10,521 bases of DNA from Coraliomargarita_B sp046540835 (GCA_046540835.1 JBKHEL010000087.1:1-10521), one strand, 5' to 3'; positions 1-5,512 are shown, counted from the stretch's first letter. Notes: generated from the letters alone by a model not told the origin. Numbers and translations: made by a program.

Positions 1-51
1 CACATGGTTTTCATCCATGCAACAGGGGTTCGAATCCCCTACGGGAGGCCA
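1..51 (+). tRNA. tRNA-Glu(UUC), 3' part, 5' end outside window
   Basis: The visible part starts just before the anticodon stem. CATGG (3-7) pairs with CCATG (15-19) around the seven-base loop TTTTCAT, which places the anticodon TTC at 10-12 and reads glutamate codons. A four-base variable loop (CAAC) follows. The T arm is AGGGG-TTCGAAT-CCCCT at 24-40. The acceptor strand ACGGGAG occupies 41-47, the discriminator is G48, and an encoded CCA lies at 49-51. The T-arm region closely resembles the E. coli tRNA-Glu sequence as I recall it. The D arm and 5' acceptor strand are outside the window, so acceptor pairing cannot be checked. Confidence 0.93.
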
Positions 52-55
52 TTTT

Positions 56-92
56 AAAAGCCTTTTGATCATGCAAATCAAAGGGCTTTTTT
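56..92 (+). terminator. Intrinsic terminator of the tRNA-Glu transcript
   Basis: The arm AAAAGCCTTTTGAT (56-69) pairs with ATCAAAGGGCTTTT (77-90) with one G-T wobble around a seven-base loop. The downstream arm runs into a T stretch, as expected of a Rho-independent terminator. It sits five bases after the tRNA CCA end, so it should end the tRNA transcript and insulate the decayed region beyond. Confidence 0.88.
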
Positions 93-107
93 GTGCCCAT
101 ACATCAA

Positions 108-135
108 GCGAGGGGATTTGAACCCCTGTCCTCTT
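108..135 (-). other. tRNA T-arm-like remnant, opposite orientation
   Basis: On the - strand this reads GGAC, then AGGGG-TTCAAAT-CCCCT. That is a five-pair T stem closed around a consensus TTCRAAT loop, nearly the same as the T arm of the tRNA-Glu just upstream. No CCA or plausible acceptor strand follows it and no anticodon arm precedes it, so it is not a complete tRNA. A short stretch GGGGTTCGA (140-148) echoes the same motif again. It may be a leftover attachment-site copy or a tRNA fragment carried by a mobile element. The origin is inferred; the motif is seen. Confidence 0.45.
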
Positions 136-154
136 CATTGGGGTTCGACGAAGC

Positions 155-343
155 GTGTTTCTGGACGAAGGCACGGGACTTTTACTCGTCGGCGGACAGG
201 CCGTCAATTTATGGGCGGAGCGCTACAGGTCTGAAGACGCTACAATTATGGAGTATCTTCCCTTTGCCAGTGGGGATGCCGACTTTTATGAACGTAGTAA
301 ACAGCGGCTCAAGCTTCCTCCCAATTGGAAAGCGTTCAGCTAA
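155..343 (+). pseudogene. Truncated AbiEii-like nucleotidyltransferase fragment
   Basis: The 62-codon reading frame from GTG 155 contains LLVGGQAVNLWAERY followed about 20 residues later by LPFASGDADFYE. This is the order seen in the N-terminal half of AbiEii-like/minimal nucleotidyltransferase proteins, which have a glycine-rich (L)VGGxA motif and a later D-x-D metal-binding motif in a context such as PFTSxDIDF. Here the Asp-Ala-Asp survives. The family proteins are usually well over 200 residues, but this frame stops soon after the D-x-D and continues as KQRLKLPPNWKAF, which I cannot align to the family. No Shine-Dalgarno sequence precedes it. I read it as a broken remnant of an abortive-infection or toxin-antitoxin gene. 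The family assignment is from memory of motifs, so moderate. Confidence 0.55.
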
Positions 344-380
344 AGCGGCATGTGCTAACTTCAGCAGTAACAGACTTTGA

Positions 381-536
381 CATTTTTGCCCAAGCCGTGA
401 CTATCGGACGATGAACGAACTCTACCAGGGCTTGTCGGCGTTCTTCCGCAAATACAATGCCCGCAAGCATCAAAGCCTGGGAATGAGTCCCGAGCAGAAG
501 TATCGCGGCGGGTTCAAAATGGAGGATGCCGCGTGA
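381..536 (+). pseudogene. IS3-family-like transposase, C-terminal remnant
   Basis: In the frame ending at TGA 534-536 the sequence reads DYRTMNELYQGL, then a short spacer, then YNARKHQSLGMSPEQKY, and ends after MEDAA. The pattern of a tyrosine-asparagine pair, a basic-H-QSL motif and a P-x-x-x-Y tail is the familiar end of IS3/IS481-type DDE integrase-core transposases, just after the catalytic glutamate region. Only about 45 residues are recognisable, from about 399 onward, and the frame is closed upstream by a stop at 378-380. The catalytic D-D-E residues are gone, so it cannot be active. Its presence shows that an insertion sequence was once here and lost its 5' part. Confidence 0.75.
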
Positions 537-552
537 GAATCAATTATCCGCT

Positions 553-633
553 GCTGCTGCCGTCGCTTCGCTCCGGCCTTGCCGCTACGCGGCACCCCTT
601 CGGGGACGGCCTACGCGAAGCGACGGCAGCAGC
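553..633. repeat. Long inverted repeat with branched (cruciform-like) interior
   Basis: An exact 18-base arm GCTGCTGCCGTCGCTTCG (553-570) is matched by its reverse complement at 616-633. Inside the 45-base loop are further pairings: GGCC (575-578) with GGCC (608-611), a TGCCGC-TAC-GCGGCA hairpin (580-593) and a CCCC-TTC-GGGG hairpin. The predicted fold is a long stem topped by two short hairpins. It lies 16 bases after the transposase remnant's stop codon. It could be a dispersed palindromic repeat (REP/MITE-like) or an element end. The structure is seen directly; its class is not known to me. Confidence 0.8.
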
Positions 634-825
634 CTCCCAACCACAATCTCAACTACCAACCTTCCAGTCTGGACTTCCATGCGAAGCTCCACTGGACTAC
701 ATCTAAACAATCACTGCAACCTGTCCAAGGTTCGGGGCCACCTCACATCAACACCCTATACCGTCTACTATTTGATGGGGTATCGGCCTGTCCTTTTTTA
801 CTTTGATCGGACGGCCATACCACAA
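634..825. other. Stretch without recognisable gene
   Basis: This segment between the inverted repeat and the HsdS remnant can be read open on the + strand, but the encoded residues show no motif or family resemblance I recognise. I see no promoter, hairpin or tandem repeat of note. It is probably decayed upstream sequence of the HsdS gene or other island debris. Confidence 0.4.
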
Positions 826-1026
826 ATCACGGTCGATCTAGTAAACTTCAACCCGATACTCATACCACCAAAAGATGAAGCGGATTTAATTGCCGAGCAC
901 ATCGACCACGAAACCACCCGAATCGACAAACTCATCACCAAGACCCAAGAAAGCATCGCCCTCATCAAAGAGCGCAAGACGGCCCTCATCACCGCTGCCG
1001 TGACAGGGCAAATCGACGTGACTTGA
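826..1026 (+). pseudogene. hsdS: Type I restriction specificity subunit HsdS, C-terminal remnant
   Basis: The last 66 codons read like the end of an HsdS protein. ILIPPKDEADLIAEHI corresponds to the usual xPPxxEQxxIxxyL segment after the second target-recognition domain. This is followed by the helical T-x-x-ID-x-LI stretch and by ERKTALITAAVTGQIDV, which is almost a signature for the HsdS carboxyl end. HsdS proteins are usually about 400 residues and carry two target-recognition domains; neither is present here. No hsdM or hsdR is seen. HsdS would dictate DNA target recognition in a restriction-modification complex, but this piece cannot. The upstream boundary of homology is approximate. Confidence 0.78.
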
Positions 1027-1137
1027 AGCTCACTCAGGGATTATAGGTCGAACATCGAAAATCAGCCGCTTCGTGTGACTGAAGCTGCCTTGACTTTCTT
1101 CAGAGTAAGGACATCTTGCAAAGTAAGGAAAATAGCA

Positions 1138-1389
1138 ATGACGACATCGACGATTACCAGTAAAGGGCAAACGACCATCCCCAAAGACGTGCGGACGCTG
1201 CTGGGGCTTGAACCAACGCAACAAGTCTCTTATGAGGTCAAGGATGGCTATGTCATCATGCGCCCGGTAGAGGGGTCGCTGGATCGGTTTGCGGGTATTT
1301 TGAAATCAAACAAGCCGGCGGTGCCGAAAAGTGAAGCGCGTCGAGCGGCTGCCCGCTCGCGGGGCGAACGGTATGCTGCGCCGCGATGA
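1138..1389 (+). CDS. AbrB/MazE-type antitoxin (VapB-like)
   Basis: An 83-residue protein beginning MTTSTITSKGQTTIP, the classic swapped-hairpin AbrB (SpoVT-AbrB) DNA-binding motif with the invariant S-KGQ-x-T-x-P, here within about residues 1-45. The basic tail (about 60-83, rich in Arg and Ala) is probably the toxin-binding region, as in other VapB antitoxins. ATG 1138 is chosen because AAGGA (1125-1129) lies eight bases before it and because the domain begins at that residue; an upstream in-frame start would add about 21 residues with no family match. The stop overlaps the toxin start as ATGA, implying coupled translation. By analogy with the family, the antitoxin-toxin complex probably represses its own promoter. 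No strong promoter hexamers are visible. Confidence 0.9.
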   Translation: MTTSTITSKGQTTIPKDVRTLLGLEPTQQVSYEVKDGYVIMRPVEGSLDRFAGILKSNKPAVPKSEARRAAARSRGERYAAPR

Positions 1390-1799
1390 GCAAGCCAGTT
1401 TACCTCTGCGATGCTAATATTGTGATTCGACTGCTGCAGTGGGATCACGAAAAACTGTCGCCTCTGGCCAAGCGTATTTTTCAGAAAGCTCAAGACGGCG
1501 ACTACGTGCTGCTTTTCAACGCATCCTGTGTTGCTGAAATCATCTGGGTGCTCACCAGCTACTACGAGCAAGACCCACGGGAGCTTGCCCGCATCCTCTT
1601 TGAATTTTTCCAAAGACCCGGCATCCGACTGGAACACTCTAGAGCGACCCTTGCCGCACTCGATGACCTCAGCCGTGTATCGGTGGACTATCTGGACGCT
1701 TTTCAAGCGAGGCTGGCACTCGAAAAAGGTTATTCGATCATGTCGTTTGACAAGGACTTTAAGAAATGGCCGGAACTCAACTGGAAACGGCCCATTTAA
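1386..1799 (+). CDS. PIN-domain toxin ribonuclease (VapC-type)
   Basis: A 137-residue PIN-domain protein, the normal length for a VapC toxin. The acidic metal-binding residues are in the expected places: Asp9 in YLCDANIVIRLL, Glu51 in AEIIWVL, Asp101 or Asp104 in DYLDAFQA, and Asp122 in SFDKDF. All four are present, so it should be a functional magnesium-dependent RNase. VapC enzymes cut specific RNAs, often tRNAs or 23S rRNA, to halt growth when the antitoxin is lost; the target here cannot be read from sequence. It overlaps the antitoxin by four bases. It is the only intact accessory system in the decayed segment and may help to keep that segment in the genome. Confidence 0.9.
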   Translation: MSKPVYLCDANIVIRLLQWDHEKLSPLAKRIFQKAQDGDYVLLFNASCVAEIIWVLTSYYEQDPRELARILFEFFQRPGIRLEHSRATLAALDDLSRVSVDYLDAFQARLALEKGYSIMSFDKDFKKWPELNWKRPI

Positions 1800-2087
1800 A
1801 CATTTTTCACCCATGCCAGCATCCGACGCCCATCACGAAATCCGCTTAGAGGATTCTATTGAAACGCAGCTCATTGTGGATTTTTCCGGTGGTCGCGTTG
1901 ATTGCTTATGGGGTCGAACTTTTAAGACATAAACTGGAATCCACAGCCGCTGCAGCCTGCCCCGGGGACGAGGTCCCCGCAGCACGATTTGCACGAGTCA
2001 AAAAATTACGCCTGCGCTGCGCGTGATTGAGTCCCCGGTGTTGACCTTCCCTATCCTTCCGTCACCGTCCCTGTAAAGCAAACTATT
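1800..2087. other. Intergenic stretch before hflX
   Basis: No gene is supported in these 288 bases; the short open frames lack ribosome sites and family resemblance. A hairpin GGGGAC-GAG-GTCCCC occupies 1964-1978 but has no T run after it, so it is not a convincing terminator for the toxin gene. The final 45 bases before hflX are strikingly pyrimidine-rich and weakly repetitive. This is the apparent junction between the accessory segment and core-like genes. Confidence 0.5.
2045..2074 (+). repeat. Pyrimidine-rich degenerate 10-base repeat in hflX leader
   Basis: Three adjacent 10-base units can be laid out: CCTTCCCTAT, CCTTCCGTCA and CCGTCCCTGT. Units one and two agree at 7 of 10 positions, one and three at 8 of 10. 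The block ends 13 bases before the GTG start of hflX. Low-complexity composition could produce this by chance, so the repeat is weaker than those before the aldolase and isomerase genes. Confidence 0.35.
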
Positions 2088-3377
2088 GTGCACGACGTAA
2101 AAGAAAAACCCCGCATGGTTGAACGGGCCATGCTCATCGGCATCACCCTACCCGGCCAGGACAGCACGACAACGCGCAGCCTGCTGGACGAACTGCGCGA
2201 ACTGGTCACCACCCTCGGGATCGGCATCTGCCACGAGCGCGAGGTGAGTATCCGCAAGCCGCAGGCGAAGTATCTCGTCGGCTCGGGAAAGGCGGATGAG
2301 CTTATCGAGGAGGCCCGGGCGCGAAACTGCGATGTGATCATCCTCGACAATGAGCTGACTGCGGCCCAGCAGCGCAACTGGGAGCAGGCGGCTGATGACA
2401 AGATCCTCGTGATCGACCGGCAGGAGGTGATCCTCGATATCTTCGGGAACCGGGCCCAGACCAAAGAGGCGGTCCTGCAAGTCGAGCTGGCCCGCCTCGA
2501 ATACAATTTGCCGCGCCTGAAGAGCGCCTGGACCCACCTCAACCGCCAGCGGGGGGGTGGCGCGATCCAGCGGGACGCGGGCGAGACGCAGTTGGAGCTC
2601 GACCAACGCATGGTCCGCACGCAGATCTCCAGGGTTAAAAAGGAGCTGGAAAGCGTCATCCAGCACCGGGAGGTGCAGCGCAAGCGGCGCATGACCGTGC
2701 CGGTGCCCACCTGCGCCATCGTCGGCTACACCAATGCGGGGAAGTCCACCCTGCTCAACCGGTTGACGAATTCGGACATCCTCGCAGAGGACAAACTCTT
2801 CGCCACGCTCGACCCGACTTCCCGGCGCTGCCCGCTCCCCAGTGGCCAGCCTCTGGTAATTACCGACACGGTGGGCTTCGTGCGCAACCTGCCCCACCGC
2901 CTGGTCGACGCTTTTAAGGCGACTCTGGAGGAGGCCATCGTCTCCAACTTTTTGATCCATGTCCTCGACGTCAACAGCCCGGAAGTTGAAGCCCATGCTG
3001 AGACCACGCTCCGTGTGCTCGGCGAACTCGGCGCGGGGGACAAAAAAACCATCACCGTTTTCAACAAGATCGACAGCCTCTGGGACCCGTCCGTGCAAAA
3101 GGAGCTCTCGATGCACTACCCTGATGCGCTCTTCGTCAGCGCCCACACCGGCGAGGGCATCGACGCCCTGCTGGATAAGATGGAGTCCATCATCGAGGCA
3201 GACTTCGAGCAACTCCGGCTCTGCATCCCACACGATCGATATGATCTCGTCGCCCGTTTACACCGGGAAGGCGGAGTCCGCAAGGAGGAGGTGCGCGACG
3301 ACGGCATCCATATCTCGGGCTCTGTGCCCGACCGCCTGATGCGGCTGGTCGAACCCTATGTCGTGCTCCCGGCCTGA
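2088..3377 (+). CDS. hflX: GTPase HflX, ribosome-associated
   Basis: A 429-residue HflX GTPase, a usual length for the family. The N-terminal nucleotide-binding domain (about 15-195) ends in a coiled region with the family linker, here GGGAIQRDAGETQLE (156-170). The G domain (about 207-375) carries G1 GYTNAGKST (213-221), switch I FATLDPT (238-244), G3 DTVGF (260-264), G4 NKID (326-329) and G5 SA (351-352). All nucleotide-binding motifs are intact. HflX binds 50S or 70S ribosomes and in E. coli splits stalled ribosomes, notably in heat stress. GTG 2088 gives the longest frame; ATG 2115 is an alternative, and neither has a convincing Shine-Dalgarno sequence. The gene stands alone on the + strand. 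Confidence 0.95.
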   Translation: MHDVKEKPRMVERAMLIGITLPGQDSTTTRSLLDELRELVTTLGIGICHEREVSIRKPQAKYLVGSGKADELIEEARARNCDVIILDNELTAAQQRNWEQAADDKILVIDRQEVILDIFGNRAQTKEAVLQVELARLEYNLPRLKSAWTHLNRQRGGGAIQRDAGETQLELDQRMVRTQISRVKKELESVIQHREVQRKRRMTVPVPTCAIVGYTNAGKSTLLNRLTNSDILAEDKLFATLDPTSRRCPLPSGQPLVITDTVGFVRNLPHRLVDAFKATLEEAIVSNFLIHVLDVNSPEVEAHAETTLRVLGELGAGDKKTITVFNKIDSLWDPSVQKELSMHYPDALFVSAHTGEGIDALLDKMESIIEADFEQLRLCIPHDRYDLVARLHREGGVRKEEVRDDGIHISGSVPDRLMRLVEPYVVLPA

Positions 3378-3472
3378 GCTTCTGAGCAATTCGACCAATT
3401 AACCTTTACTCAGACAGGGCTGGTTTCCTAGTCTACCGCTTTCACGATCCCAAACTGAACCGACAAACGATT

Positions 3473-4570
3473 ATGGCTATCGATATCAAACCCGCTGATT
3501 CCTGCGAATACGCCTGCATTTCTCTGAGTGAAGTGATGCTCCGACTGGACCCTGGTGAGGGGCGCGTCCACACCGCCCGCGAATTCAAAGCCTGGGAGGG
3601 GGGCGGCGAATACAATGTCACCCGCGGCCTCCGGCGCTGCTTCGGCCTCAACACGGCTGTCGTCACCGCATTTGCCGACAACCCGGTCGGCCGCCTCGTC
3701 GAAGACTTTATCCTGCAGGGCGGCGTCGACACCCGCTTCATCAAATGGGTGGATTATGATGGGCTCGGCCGCACCGTGCGCAACGGGCTGAACTTCACCG
3801 AGCGCGGCTTCGGCATCCGCGGGGCCGTCGGCTGCCCGGACCGGGGCAATACCGCAGCCAGCCAACTCAAACCGGGCGATATCGACTGGGAGGAGATTTT
3901 CGGCAAGCGCGGCGCTCAGTGGTTTCACACGGGCGGGATTTTCGCCGCGCTGAGTGAGACCACCCCGGATGTCGTGCTGGAGGCAGTCCAGTGCGCGAAA
4001 AAGCACGGCACCATCGTCAGCTACGATTTGAACTACCGCCCATCCCTCTGGAAGGACTTCGGCGGGCTGGAAAAGTGCCAGCAGGTCAACCGCGAGATTG
4101 CCAAGTATGTCGATGTGATGATCGGCAACGAAGAGGACTTCACCGCCTGCCTCGGCTTCGAAGTCGAAGGTGTCGACGAAAACATCTCCCATATCCCGGT
4201 CGAGGCCTTCAAAAAGATGATCGATACCGCGATCAAACAATTCCCGAATTTCCAGGCGACCGCCACCACCCTGCGCGCGGTGAAGACCGCGACGGTCAAC
4301 GACTGGGCCGCCATCGCCTGGCACGACGGCGAATTTTACGAATCCATGAAGTTTCCCGGACTCGAAATCCTCGACCGTGTGGGCGGAGGCGACAGCTTCG
4401 CGTCGGGCTTCATTTATGGCTTTCTCAGCGAAAACGACCCGCAGGAGGCCGTCGACTACGGCTGTGTGCACGGAGCCCTGGCGATGACCACACCGGGCGA
4501 CACAACCATGGCCTCTCTCAAGGAAGTGAAAAAGATCAAAGCCGGCGGCGGCGCACGCGTCGACCGCTAG
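3473..4570 (+). CDS. kdgK: 2-keto-3-deoxygluconate kinase (PfkB family)
   Basis: A 365-residue ribokinase/PfkB-family sugar kinase. The N-terminal substrate-binding motif appears as GGGEYNVTRGL (43-53), the central DLNYRPSLW (185-193) is characteristic of KDG kinases, and the C-terminal GGGDSFASGF (304-313) is the PfkB signature with Asp307 as catalytic base and the anion hole around it. The enzyme phosphorylates 2-keto-3-deoxygluconate to KDPG in the cytoplasm with ATP. The next gene is KDPG aldolase, which fits this substrate and argues against fructokinase or ribokinase. KDG arises from uronate or alginate breakdown, but no such genes are in view. ATG 3473 lacks a clear ribosome site. A longer-than-usual insert (about 225-275) contributes to the length. 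Confidence 0.87.
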   Translation: MAIDIKPADSCEYACISLSEVMLRLDPGEGRVHTAREFKAWEGGGEYNVTRGLRRCFGLNTAVVTAFADNPVGRLVEDFILQGGVDTRFIKWVDYDGLGRTVRNGLNFTERGFGIRGAVGCPDRGNTAASQLKPGDIDWEEIFGKRGAQWFHTGGIFAALSETTPDVVLEAVQCAKKHGTIVSYDLNYRPSLWKDFGGLEKCQQVNREIAKYVDVMIGNEEDFTACLGFEVEGVDENISHIPVEAFKKMIDTAIKQFPNFQATATTLRAVKTATVNDWAAIAWHDGEFYESMKFPGLEILDRVGGGDSFASGFIYGFLSENDPQEAVDYGCVHGALAMTTPGDTTMASLKEVKKIKAGGGARVDR

Positions 4571-4574
4571 GGCT

Positions 4575-4615
4575 CGCGGCGAAGCCCGCGTTTAGCCGTG
4601 GGGCATCCCCGCTAA
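4575..4615 (+). repeat. Two consecutive stem-loops after kdgK
   Basis: Immediately after the kdgK stop, CGCGG (4575-4579) pairs with CCGCG (4586-4590). TTAGC (4592-4596) plus GGGG (4600-4603) then pairs with CCCC (4607-4610) plus GCTAA (4611-4615), leaving a three-base bulge. There is no T run, so these are not ordinary terminators. They could stabilise or process the kinase-aldolase mRNA between cistrons, or be part of a dispersed palindromic repeat. The pairing is seen; the role is inferred. Confidence 0.5.
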
Positions 4616-4632
4616 GTGGAACGAAACTTGGT

Positions 4633-4676
4633 CCATCAGCCTTCATCCATCATCCATCAGTCATTAGCCATCAGCC
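4633..4676 (+). repeat. Tandem 7-base repeat in aldolase leader
   Basis: Six adjacent heptamers are visible: CCATCAG, CCTTCAT, CCATCAT, CCATCAG, TCATTAG and CCATCAG, followed by a partial CC. The consensus is CCATCAK. The array ends nine bases before the aldolase ATG and takes the place where a Shine-Dalgarno sequence would be expected; none is present. A similar heptamer block precedes the isomerase gene at 5475. Confidence 0.85.
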
Positions 4677-4685
4677 AATAAAATC

Positions 4686-5315
4686 ATGTCCGACTTCGAA
4701 AAATTCCCTGTGATCCCCGTTATTGTCATCGACAACGCTGACGATGCCGAACCGCTCGCCGAAGCGCTGCTCGCGGGCGGACTCAAGATCATCGAAGTCA
4801 CGTTCCGCACGGCCGCCGCCGCCGAGGCCATCGAGCGCATCAGCAACCGCTTCCCCGAGATGATGACGGGGGCCGGCACGGTCGTCACCGCTGAGCAGGC
4901 CAGACGCGCCGTTGAGGCGGGCAGCCAGTTCGGGCTCGCCCCGGGCACGGACCCGGAGACCATTCAATACTTTCGCGAGCGGGAGGTCCCCTTTATCCCG
5001 GGCGTGATGACCCCGAGCGATATCCAGACGGCAGTCAAGGCCGGGTGCACCCACCTTAAATTCTTCCCGGCCGGTGCTGCCGGCGGCCCGAAACTCCTCA
5101 AGGCCATGTCGGCACCCTATGCCAACCTGGGGATCAAATTTTGCCCGACCGGTGGTGTTTCGCTCGATAACATGAACGATTATTTGTCGATGCCGGAAGT
5201 GTTTGCGATCGGCGGCTCCTGGCTGGCGAAAAAGGATCAAATCGCCTCAAAAGACTGGTCGGCGATTACCGCGCAAGTCAAAGAAGCGCTCGCCCGGGCG
5301 AATCCAGGCGAATAG
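4686..5315 (+). CDS. eda: KDPG aldolase (2-dehydro-3-deoxyphosphogluconate aldolase)
   Basis: A 209-residue class I aldolase of the KDPG/KHG family, normal in length. The proton-relay Glu37 lies in KIIEVTFR, the phosphate-binding and barrel motifs GAGTV (62-66), APGTDP (85-90) and IPGVMTP (104-110) follow, and the Schiff-base Lys125 sits in HLKFFPAG. TGGVS (155-159) and IGGSW (175-179) complete the phosphate site. It cleaves KDPG to pyruvate and glyceraldehyde-3-phosphate. It follows the KDG kinase at 115 bases on the same strand, so the pair completes KDG use. The gap carries two hairpins and a heptamer array, so joint transcription is likely but not certain. ATG 4686 has no Shine-Dalgarno sequence. 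Confidence 0.94.
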   Translation: MSDFEKFPVIPVIVIDNADDAEPLAEALLAGGLKIIEVTFRTAAAAEAIERISNRFPEMMTGAGTVVTAEQARRAVEAGSQFGLAPGTDPETIQYFREREVPFIPGVMTPSDIQTAVKAGCTHLKFFPAGAAGGPKLLKAMSAPYANLGIKFCPTGGVSLDNMNDYLSMPEVFAIGGSWLAKKDQIASKDWSAITAQVKEALARANPGE

Positions 5316-5463
5316 GCAGACCCATCTTCTGTTCGGGCATCAACCGCTGCAGAGTCGGCGAAACGGCTTCCCGAATCCGTGCTGCCATCCAGAACTTGCG
5401 CCACGGGGCTCCTGAAATGATCTCCGAGACCCTACAGATACCCTTGACGGCATGAAGACACAT
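5278..5463 (-). CDS. Small unrecognised ORF, antisense to the eda-isomerase gap
   Basis: A 61-codon - strand frame whose middle reads SGAPWRKFWMAARIREAV, then ends after overlapping the 3' end of eda by 38 bases. I do not recognise a family with confidence. The composition (tryptophans, basic residues) resembles real protein or a decayed mobile gene more than random translation. No clear ribosome site precedes it. It may be part of a dispersed non-coding repeat rather than a gene; the + strand is also open over much of the interval. Low confidence that it is expressed. Confidence 0.25.
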   Translation of the reverse strand: MCLHAVKGICRVSEIISGAPWRKFWMAARIREAVSPTLQRLMPEQKMGLPIRLDSPGRALL

Positions 5464-5474
5464 TCTAGGTTAAG

Positions 5475-5495
5475 CGCCTATCTTCTATCGCCTAT
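5475..5495 (+). repeat. Tandem 7-base repeat in isomerase leader
   Basis: Three adjacent heptamers, CGCCTAT, CTTCTAT and CGCCTAT, are followed by CGGCAAC, which keeps only some positions. The block ends 17 bases before the ATG of the peptidyl-prolyl isomerase gene. The unit differs from the CCATCAK unit before eda, but the period and the placement are the same. Confidence 0.7.
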
Positions 5496-5512
5496 CGGCA
5501 ACGCCAACCATC

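Noticed and set aside
108..180. A second complete tRNA gene on the - strand
   Set aside because: Only the T arm is recognisable. No acceptor pairing, anticodon arm or CCA could be built around it.
93..380. 95-codon open frame across the T-arm copy and the nucleotidyltransferase fragment
   Set aside because: Its N-terminal residues are translated from the T-arm-like motif and the rest is a shifted reading of the fragment in another frame. No family resemblance or ribosome site.
526..1026. A single 166-residue protein
   Set aside because: The first part runs through a palindrome and unrecognised sequence; only the last 66 codons resemble HsdS. Treated as a remnant.
1528..1932. Open frame overlapping the PIN toxin and running beyond it
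   Set aside because: The overlapping part is a frame shadow of the toxin and the tail has no ribosome site or motif.
1964..1978. Terminator of the toxin gene
   Set aside because: The GGGGAC-GAG-GTCCCC hairpin has no T run on either side and lies 165 bases after the stop.
2148..3233. 361-codon - strand frame opposite hflX
   Set aside because: Antisense shadow of a well-supported GTPase in high-GC DNA. Its residues match no family.
3428..4471. 347-codon - strand frame opposite kdgK
   Set aside because: Antisense shadow of the kinase, with low-complexity Ala/Asp/Glu content.
4633..4676. CRISPR array
   Set aside because: Units are seven bases with no spacers, and no cas genes are near.
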